The position numbers and the translations under genes were made by a program. Positions 4,894 through 10,715 of a stretch of 10,715 nucleotides of DNA are shown here, piece after piece (positions within the stretch are counted from its first letter, which is position 1; each line of letters starts with the position of its first letter). Under the pieces are notes generated by a model. That model made no database searches. It saw nothing but the letters and a program-made list of their open reading frames with translations, and had not been told where the DNA came from. Source of the DNA: an uncultured Bacteroidota bacterium (GTDB taxonomy: Bacteria; Bacteroidota; Bacteroidia; Bacteroidales; CAIWKO01); contig CALGYY010000132.1 in assembly GCA_937934705.1 (NCBI GenBank), forward strand, positions 1 to 10,715, in the 5' to 3' direction.

Positions 4894-6225
4894 ATGGACC
4901 TTTCGCTTAAATACCGTGAGATATGGAGGCTTACCTGGCCGGTGATGCTGGGGATGCTGGCTCATAATTTCATCAACCTGACCGATACAGTTTTTTTAGG
5001 CTGGGTTGGTGAGACCGAACTGGGCGCTGCAGCCATCGGCGGCTTGTTCTTTTACGGCATTTTCGTGATCGGCTTCGGCTTCAGTATCGGAACGCAGATC
5101 CTGATCTCCCGGAGAAACGGTGAGGGGCGGCCTGCCGAGATCGGCCGCATCTTCAATCACTCCATGGGCTTTCTTCTGCTGCTGGGGGTGGTTTTCATTG
5201 CCCTCACCCTGGTCATCGCTCCCCTGATCCTGAAACCTGCACTGGCTTCGGACCAGGTTTACCAGGCCACATGGGAATATCTTAAATACAGGATTTTCGG
5301 GATCATTTTCTCTTTTGCCATTGCCGCTTTCAGGGCATTTTATATCGGCACCCTGCGGCCCGCCCTGGTCAGCTGGTCGGCCGGACTCATGGCCGTTCTG
5401 AATATCCTGCTTTCATGGATACTGATCTTTGGCGAACTTGGCTTCCCGGCCATGGGTATTGCAGGAGCCGCGATCGCATCCGTGATCTCCGAAGCGGCAG
5501 GCTTGCTGTTTCTTTGGTTATTGTCGCTGAAAGCAGGCTTTTCGAGGAATTACGGCATCCTCAAAGCCGGGGGTTTTGACTTCGCACTTATCCGTCACAC
5601 CCTGGAAGTATCGGTGTTTACGATGATCCAAAACTTCATGGCCATGGGAGCATGGCTGATCTTCTTCATCATCATTGAGCAATCAGGAGAAAGACCGCTG
5701 GCCATCAGCAACATCATCCGGAGTATTTACATCATGCTGATGATCCCGCTCTGGGCCTTCGGAACCACGGCGAACACCCTGGTCAGCAACCTGATGGGTG
5801 CGGGTCGTCAGGACATCGTCCTCAAAGCACTCCGGAGAATCACCCTGATGAGCCTCTGGTCAACAGCCTTCGTGGTGGGTATCGCCACCCTCCTGCCCGG
5901 ACCCATCTTCAGCATTTATAATGCATCCCCTGATCTTTACAGGGAAGCTCTACCCGTATTCTACATGGTCATGGCCGCCCTGATCATGTTTTCCATCGTT
6001 ATACCTGTTTACAGCGCTGTGAGCGGAACCGGCGACACCAGGGCCGGAATGATCATTGAAGCCATTACGATCTTCACTTACCTGGCCTTTGTATTCACTG
6101 TGGTCATCATCCTGCAACAGGGAGTGGTCGTTGCCTGGTATTCAGAATTCGTCTACTTCATCGTCATGGGGAGCCTTTCATGGGCCTACCTGCGTTTCGG
6201 AAAATGGCGCAGCATCCGCATTTAA
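4894..6225 (+). CDS. MATE family efflux transporter
   Basis: This 443-residue integral membrane protein belongs to the multidrug and toxic compound extrusion family, inner-membrane antiporters that expel drugs or metabolites in exchange for Na+ or H+. The sequence shows the expected chain of hydrophobic helices (about 12) and the family start: LTWPVMLGMLAHNFINLTDTVFLGWVGETELGAAAIGG, with the D of NLTDT in helix 1. The second half repeats the pattern (LEVSVFTMIQNFMAMGAW... ANTLVSNLMGAGRQ). AFRAFYIGTLRP and GTGDTRAGM are further MATE-like segments. The length fits the family. The ATG at 4894 is chosen over the TTG at 4876 because that TTG is in the promoter. It is divergent from the coiled-coil gene and has no partner gene, so the substrate cannot be inferred. 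GC-rich, like the M4 protease gene downstream. Confidence 0.93.
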   Translation: MDLSLKYREIWRLTWPVMLGMLAHNFINLTDTVFLGWVGETELGAAAIGGLFFYGIFVIGFGFSIGTQILISRRNGEGRPAEIGRIFNHSMGFLLLLGVVFIALTLVIAPLILKPALASDQVYQATWEYLKYRIFGIIFSFAIAAFRAFYIGTLRPALVSWSAGLMAVLNILLSWILIFGELGFPAMGIAGAAIASVISEAAGLLFLWLLSLKAGFSRNYGILKAGGFDFALIRHTLEVSVFTMIQNFMAMGAWLIFFIIIEQSGERPLAISNIIRSIYIMLMIPLWAFGTTANTLVSNLMGAGRQDIVLKALRRITLMSLWSTAFVVGIATLLPGPIFSIYNASPDLYREALPVFYMVMAALIMFSIVIPVYSAVSGTGDTRAGMIIEAITIFTYLAFVFTVVIILQQGVVVAWYSEFVYFIVMGSLSWAYLRFGKWRSIRI

Positions 6226-6264
6226 GGCGGTGGCAGTCATCATCTGTAACAGCCCGCAGCTTTT

Positions 6265-6296
6265 TTTGTCATATTCAGGAAAATAGCTTTTCTTTG
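6265..6296 (+). promoter_or_regulatory. Likely promoter of the M4 protease gene
   Basis: TTTG (6265-6268) is followed after 20 bases by TTTCTTTG (6289-6296), which fits the Bacteroidota -33/-7 pair except for T instead of A at the second -7 position. The ATG at 6331 lies 34 bases downstream. The seven-T run at 6261-6267 follows a weak GGCGG/CCGC hairpin and could also serve as terminator of the MATE gene. Confidence 0.5.
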
Positions 6297-6330
6297 TGCT
6301 GAACAAGTACGATTAAATCCATATAATTTT

Positions 6331-9300
6331 ATGAAGAGGACCTTTTTCTTTCTGGCTTGCCTGGTAATGGCCCTGGGCATGCAGGCACAGGTATTCCGTA
6401 ATACGGATGCCGGGCTGACGAAAATCGCCACCATTGATCACCCCTCAGGATGGATCACCTTTAAAAGTGACACACCTGTGCAGGCTGATGCCGTATTCAC
6501 GCAGCACAAGAGCGCATTCGGCCTCGGCCAGTCCGACGAGATGCAGATCAGTCGCAGCGAGAACGACCGCATCGGTTTGCGTCACGATCGTTATCAGCAG
6601 TATTTCCAGGGCGTACCCGTAATGGGTGCTGAGTTCCTGGTTCACTCCCGGGCAGGGGTAGCAATCAATGCCAACGGGAAGATCGTTCGCGGTCTGAATG
6701 TGAACACCACACCCGCCATCAGCGGACAGGAAGCCATCGAAAAAGCCGTGGCGTTCACTGCGGCCTCGCGCTATATGTGGGAAGATGAAGCCAATAACAA
6801 CATGCTCCGCCACATCACCGGAGATCAGTCTGCTACATATTACCCTGAGGCTGAACTCATGCTGATGGATCGCGGCTTCGGAACAGACGCCAAAGCCTAT
6901 CGCCTGGTTTGGAAAGTGAACGTTTATGCGGAAGTCCCCATCAGTTACCGAGATATCTTCATTGATGCGCAGAGCGGGGCAGTTTATCATACCCTCAACC
7001 GCCTCTTATCGGATGATGTCCCCGGAACAGCAGTCACCAAATACAGCGGCACTCAAACTATAGTCACCGACAGTGTGGCTCCGGGTCAGTACCGTCTTCG
7101 TGAAAGCGGACGCGGCAGCGGTATTGAGACCTATGACATGAATACGGGTACCAGTTACACTGCAGCGGTGGATTTTACCGATGCCGATAATAACTGGAAC
7201 AATGTGAATGCTGATCAGGATGAAGTGGCCACAGATGCACATTTCGGTGCAGAGATGACCTATGACTATTACAAACTCGTTCACGGCCGTTTGAGTTACA
7301 ATAATCTTGACGCCAAGCTGGTGAGTTTTGTGCACTATGATGTGGATTATGCCAATGCTTTCTGGGACGGCACCCGTATGACCTACGGTGACGGCGACAA
7401 TTCCTATTCTCCCTTTACCTCACTGGATGTATGTGCGCACGAGGTAACGCACGGCGTGACGCAATATTCGGCCAATCTCGTGTATCAGAATGAGCCGGGT
7501 GCCATTAATGAGGCTTTCAGCGATATCTTCGGAACGGCCGTTGAATTCTACGCATTGGACAGTCTGGGCGACTGGTTCATCGGTGAAGACTTCGATATTG
7601 CAGGGGATGGCTTCCGCAATATGGCCGACCCGAATTCTGATCAGTTGCCCGACACTTACCTCGGTCAGTACTGGTACAGCGGCACCTTTGATTACGGCGG
7701 GGTTCACACCAACTGCGGGGTTGGCGCATACTGGTTCTACCTTCTTTCAGAGGGAGGAAACGGCACCAATGACCTGGGCAATTTTTACCAGGTGAACGGT
7801 ATCGGGATTGACAGTGCTGGCCATATCGCATATCGTGCACTGACGGTATATCTGACTTCAACATCAAATTATTCGGACTTCCGCATCGCTGCCCTGCAAT
7901 CCGCAGCCGATTTATACGGCCATTGCTCCGATGCATATATCCAGTGTGCCAATGCCATGTATGCGGTAGGTATCGGAATGGCAGTAGCAGATTACGATTT
8001 CGCCCTGAGCGCTATCACTGCTCCAACGACCGCCTGCGGTATGACCACAGAAACCGTGAGCCTGATGCTGATCTACAACGGATGTAATGTTCAGGTTCCT
8101 GCAGGGGATTCCATCTATTTCTATTACAGTCTCGACGGTGGACCGGAAGTGGAAGAACTGTTTGTGACCACCATAGCGTATGATGGGGGCGATACCCTGC
8201 TGTTCAGCTTTGCCACTCCCGCCGACGTTACTGTACTGGGGAACCACACAATCGACGCCCGCTTTGTGTATGACAACGACACCATGAATTATAATGATGA
8301 GATCACGGGCTACACCTTCGAAAACCGCCTGTACCAGAATATCGATCTTGGTATCGCCAGGATCACAGCACCGGTGTCTTCCTGTGACCTCTCCTCCGCT
8401 GAAACCATTGAGGCTGAGCTTGTTTTTTACGGATGTGATTTTCTTCCTTCCGGTACCGATGTCCGCGTTGCATATAGTGTAAACGGCGGCACCACGGTGT
8501 TTGACACGGTAACGCTGGCGGCCGATCTTATGCCTGAAACACCCCTGGCTTTCAGCTTTAACCCGACGGCTGATCTGTCTGCTTCGGGAAACTATTCACT
8601 TCTGGCCTGGACTGCCTACAGTCCCGATACCCTGACGTCTAATGATGCCTGTGATCCCCTTGTGATCAAAAAGCCTTTGGTGCTGAATGACACCATCGTG
8701 ACCTTTGAGGAAACCAACATCAATGATTTCATCCTGGTACATACCACACCGTACAGCAAAGCTGTGGTCTCAACAGCTGCGGAATATACGGGTGCCAGAG
8801 GTTTCCTGATGACAGGGGGCAATCCCATGGCCTATCTGGACATGATCGAACTGCCTGACGGGAACAACACCTGGACCACCAATGAGTTCTTATCCGCCAT
8901 GGTTGACTTCTGCATTGATGCGACCGCATGGTCTTCAGCCTATGCTTCATTTGACCTGAAACAGACCTTTGGGGAAATGGCCTACAGTACTTACCTGGGA
9001 CCCGGTGATTATTCCATCGCGAGTAATCTCAGGGTATTGGTTAATCACAGTGATCAGATCGGCAGTACTTATAATCCGACCACTGCCAGTTCAGATCCTT
9101 TCACAAAGAAAACCGTGAACCTCTCTTCCTATGCCGGTGATTTCTTCACTTTCAGTCTGGAAACCCGTAACCTTTCGAAAGACACGCTGATTTTCGTCAT
9201 GGATAATGCTTACATTGACAATGTCAGGTTCAGTGAGGATGATCAGAGCGGGCTTGAGGGCTCTGAAGTTTCTGGCCAACTGGCGCTCTATCCGAATCCT

Positions 9301-9522
9301 ACAACTTCAGTATTTCAGTTTGTTTATTATGCAGAGACGAACAGTGAACTCACGCTGGAACTGCTCGATGTAACAGGAAAAAGCGTTTACACTGCCATAT
9401 ACCACGTGTATACCGGTGAGAATATGATCAGGGTCAACCCCGGTCAGATCAGTCCCGGCCTTTACCTCCTGCAGGTGAATGACGGGCAGCGCAGGAGCAG
9501 CGGAAAGCTGATAATAGAATAA
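6331..9522 (+). CDS. Secreted M4 (thermolysin-family) metalloprotease with T9SS sorting domain
   Basis: This 1063-residue zinc endopeptidase starts with a signal peptide (MKRTFFFLACLVMALGMQAQ). A propeptide follows: an FTP domain (about 55-135, with RYQQYFQGVPVMGAE at 87-101) and a PepSY-like part (to about 225). The M4 catalytic domain spans about 230-545. Zinc ligands and catalytic residues are H370-E371-x-x-H374, E394 in NEAFSD and H459 in GGVHTNCG. The spacings of 20 and 85 residues after H374 equal those of thermolysin (H146, E166, H231), so it should be active. Two tandem repeats of about 115 residues follow (about 554-669 and 671-785, each with an ITAP...C motif, CARDB-like). Then come a beta-rich domain (about 790-970) and a T9SS type A sorting domain (about 984-1063, LYPNPTTS ... 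GLYLLQVNDG ... KLIIE). It is exported by Sec, then T9SS, to the cell surface or medium, probably for protein degradation. Promoter at 6265-6296. Confidence 0.95.
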   Translation: MKRTFFFLACLVMALGMQAQVFRNTDAGLTKIATIDHPSGWITFKSDTPVQADAVFTQHKSAFGLGQSDEMQISRSENDRIGLRHDRYQQYFQGVPVMGAEFLVHSRAGVAINANGKIVRGLNVNTTPAISGQEAIEKAVAFTAASRYMWEDEANNNMLRHITGDQSATYYPEAELMLMDRGFGTDAKAYRLVWKVNVYAEVPISYRDIFIDAQSGAVYHTLNRLLSDDVPGTAVTKYSGTQTIVTDSVAPGQYRLRESGRGSGIETYDMNTGTSYTAAVDFTDADNNWNNVNADQDEVATDAHFGAEMTYDYYKLVHGRLSYNNLDAKLVSFVHYDVDYANAFWDGTRMTYGDGDNSYSPFTSLDVCAHEVTHGVTQYSANLVYQNEPGAINEAFSDIFGTAVEFYALDSLGDWFIGEDFDIAGDGFRNMADPNSDQLPDTYLGQYWYSGTFDYGGVHTNCGVGAYWFYLLSEGGNGTNDLGNFYQVNGIGIDSAGHIAYRALTVYLTSTSNYSDFRIAALQSAADLYGHCSDAYIQCANAMYAVGIGMAVADYDFALSAITAPTTACGMTTETVSLMLIYNGCNVQVPAGDSIYFYYSLDGGPEVEELFVTTIAYDGGDTLLFSFATPADVTVLGNHTIDARFVYDNDTMNYNDEITGYTFENRLYQNIDLGIARITAPVSSCDLSSAETIEAELVFYGCDFLPSGTDVRVAYSVNGGTTVFDTVTLAADLMPETPLAFSFNPTADLSASGNYSLLAWTAYSPDTLTSNDACDPLVIKKPLVLNDTIVTFEETNINDFILVHTTPYSKAVVSTAAEYTGARGFLMTGGNPMAYLDMIELPDGNNTWTTNEFLSAMVDFCIDATAWSSAYASFDLKQTFGEMAYSTYLGPGDYSIASNLRVLVNHSDQIGSTYNPTTASSDPFTKKTVNLSSYAGDFFTFSLETRNLSKDTLIFVMDNAYIDNVRFSEDDQSGLEGSEVSGQLALYPNPTTSVFQFVYYAETNSELTLELLDVTGKSVYTAIYHVYTGENMIRVNPGQISPGLYLLQVNDGQRRSSGKLIIE

Positions 9523-9560
9523 GCATTCAGACAGAGAAAAGCTGCAGGCTCTGACCCTGA

Positions 9561-9611
9561 AAAAACGACAGCGCTCAAACCAATCCTCAGGGAGGGTGTT
9601 TGAGCGCTGTC
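9561..9611 (-). terminator. Strong hairpin terminator
   Basis: GACAGCGCTCAAAC (9567-9580) and GTTTGAGCGCTGTC (9598-9611) are perfect 14-base inverted repeats around a 17-base loop. On the minus strand the stem is followed by G then TTTTTT, a classic intrinsic terminator 15 bases past the stop of the minus-strand gene at 9626. On the plus strand the hairpin lies 44 bases after the M4 protease stop but has only a weak T-rich tail, so it may serve both convergent genes with lower efficiency that way. Confidence 0.85.
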
Positions 9612-9625
9612 CTTAATATCTGTGC

Positions 9626-10183
9626 TTACTCAGGAAGGGTTAGAGCAAATTTCTGCCCGTTCCACCTTAGTTCATAAAGTTTATGGTCGGTATTCGACTC
9701 CATGGCCACAATAGAGTTGCCGTTCTGAGGCAGCTGGTATTCCGGAACCACTTCCCTGCCCTGCTTGTCACCAACACTCAGCAGAAAAGAATTGATATCT
9801 TCCCAAGGGACTTTATCGGCTACTGACTCCCATTCCCCGTCGCGGTTGTACACCCGGAAATCGAACACATTGCACATGCATGACTTGCCGCAGTTCAGGT
9901 ATATGGCCAGAACATCAGATTTTGATCCTTTGTCCCTGAATAGTGCCATACAAAGAATGCCTGCTGAGGTTTGGGCCTCAATATAGCCATTGCGTTTGTC
10001 GCAGATGCGGATCAGGTTTCTGCGGGCTGATCTGGAATCCTCATAAGCAGAAGCATCGCACATAAAATAATCGCTTGAGATCACGTAATAATAATCCTCA
10101 ATATTCATCGATGAAGCAGTCTGCCCCTTCGCCCCCGGGCAGAACAATGCTGCACATGAAAGGATCAGGATAAGCTTTTTCAT
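9626..10183 (-). CDS. Small exported protein with NCGxxCMCNVFDF motif (unknown function)
   Basis: This 185-residue protein has a signal peptide (MKKLILILSCAALFCPGAKG, likely cut before Q21). A cysteine at residue 10 follows I-L-S, but this is too early for a normal lipobox, so a soluble exported protein is more likely than a lipoprotein. The mature part has conserved-looking Cys residues, most clearly YLNCGKSCMCNVFDF (95-109, C98, C102, C104), followed by VPWEDIN and a C-terminal LYELRWNGQKFALTLPE. The next gene upstream is a paralogue with the same motifs in the same order. I do not recognise a family. The Cys cluster could form disulfides outside the cytoplasm or bind a metal. No TAnnTTTG promoter is seen in front of it, so it may share a transcript with its paralogue. 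Terminator at 9561-9611. Confidence 0.8.
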   Translation of the reverse strand: MKKLILILSCAALFCPGAKGQTASSMNIEDYYYVISSDYFMCDASAYEDSRSARRNLIRICDKRNGYIEAQTSAGILCMALFRDKGSKSDVLAIYLNCGKSCMCNVFDFRVYNRDGEWESVADKVPWEDINSFLLSVGDKQGREVVPEYQLPQNGNSIVAMESNTDHKLYELRWNGQKFALTLPE

Positions 10184-10216
10184 AGGGTATGATTTGGTTC
10201 GTAATCTTATTAACTA

Positions 10217-10330
10217 ATTGATATCCTGTAGCTTGAAGAAGTTTTTACTGAAACCTGAAGGTATTTTTACGGCCTTCTCCGCTGGTTAAACGAGAGAAAA
10301 CAGCAAAGGTTTCGTTTACAGGATATTAAT
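10217..10330. repeat. Inverted repeat between the two paralogous genes
   Basis: ATTGATATCCTGTA (10217-10230) and TACAGGATATTAAT (10317-10330) are complementary at 13 of 14 positions, about 86 bases apart. Nested inside, GAAACCT (about 10250) and AGGTTTC (about 10308) are also complementary. The layout could be a structured intercistronic RNA or a small inverted-repeat element. No coding sequence lies within, and no flanking duplication is evident. Confidence 0.45.
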
Positions 10331-10399
10331 CAGAAAACGCAGAAGCATACAAAGCAGCTGAGGTGCTGAGTCGTCACGGGGACAAGCAAGGCAAGTTGA

Positions 10400-10715
10400 C
10401 TAATAAAGCACCATCTGAAACTTCTGTCCGCTCCACTTCAGATCGAACAATGGTGAATCATCGGCAGCATCGCGTGCCTTAATGGTTGTGCCGTATTGAG
10501 GGAGAGTATAAATCGGAAAGGTTTCGGTGCTGTATTTTTGGTCACGCATGACCAGGTATTTTTCAATCTCTTCCCAGGGCATGATACCTGACGCAGGCGT
10601 CCAGCCGGATTCGGCATTATAGTTCAAAAAATCAAAAACATTGCACATACAGCCGAGTCCGCAGTTCAGATAAAGGGCGATATGATCCACTTTTGCGGTT
10701 TTGTCTTTGAACATC
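10400..10715 (-). CDS. Paralogue of the 9626-10183 protein, partial at window end
   Basis: At least 104 residues of a protein clearly related to the downstream neighbour are visible. Both share ALYLNCGxxCMCNVFDF (here C18, C22, C24 counted from the Met at 10714), then PWEEIEKYL, YTLPQYGTTI and a C-terminal LFDLKWSGQKFQMVLY. The Met at 10714 aligns with an internal position (about residue 81) of the complete paralogue, so it is not the true start. About 80 N-terminal residues, including the expected signal peptide, lie beyond the window. Stop codon TAG at 10402-10400. It is on the same strand as the neighbour with a gap of 216 bases, a tandem gene duplication. The function is unknown. Confidence 0.78.
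   Translation of the reverse strand, partial: MFKDKTAKVDHIALYLNCGLGCMCNVFDFLNYNAESGWTPASGIMPWEEIEKYLVMRDQKYSTETFPIYTLPQYGTTIKARDAADDSPLFDLKWSGQKFQMVLY

Noticed and set aside
6445..8247. Minus-strand open frames of 95-181 codons opposite the M4 protease gene
   Set aside because: They overlap a complete protease with all catalytic residues and have no start signals or recognisable domains.
9646..10183. Lipoprotein signal in the 9626-10183 protein
   Set aside because: The Cys at residue 10 leaves too short a hydrophobic stretch for a normal lipobox; the Sec-type cut near residue 20 is more likely.

Overview
The window looks like a chromosomal segment of a Bacteroidota bacterium. Three things point there. 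The large secreted protease ends in a type IX secretion (T9SS) sorting domain. The kinase carries a TonB C-terminal domain of the type common in this phylum. Several genes are preceded by the Bacteroidota promoter element TAnnTTTG rather than by E. coli-like -35/-10 boxes and strong Shine-Dalgarno sites. I cannot assign a genus.

Positions 1-3545 look like an accessory (island-like) region. A 380-base non-coding stretch holds GTACC/GGTAC half-sites and an 11-bp tandem repeat. It is followed by three same-strand genes: an Mrr-type restriction endonuclease (382-1323), a membrane Ser/Thr protein kinase with a C-terminal TonB domain (1368-2771), and a cytoplasmic trypsin-like serine protease (2773-3504) that starts one base after the kinase stop. 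The kinase and protease genes are visibly more AT-rich than everything from 3850 onward. I infer a kinase-protease signalling pair, possibly a defence or stress-response module with the nuclease as neighbour. This is the best candidate for an undescribed system here.

Positions 3567-3860 hold an intact tRNA-Gly(CCC) on the minus strand with its own terminator and a likely promoter. It is flanked by two broken pieces of the same tRNA: a 5' piece on the promoter side and a 3' piece on the island side. Each piece adjoins or contains a short palindrome. This looks like a recombination or integration scar at a tRNA, the usual boundary of genomic islands. No integrase is visible in the window.

Positions 3856-9522 look like ordinary chromosomal genes: a membrane-anchored coiled-coil protein with a SHOCT-like C-terminus (minus), a divergently transcribed MATE transporter (plus), and a 1063-residue thermolysin-family (M4) metalloprotease exported by Sec and T9SS (plus). 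The coiled-coil and MATE genes diverge from an 84-bp region with a TAnnTTTG element facing each way, which shows that the apparent TTG starts further upstream lie inside promoters.

Positions 9560-10715 carry two tandem paralogous genes on the minus strand for small exported proteins with a conserved NCGxxCMCNVFDF motif. The second runs off the end of the window. A strong hairpin terminator separates them from the protease gene.
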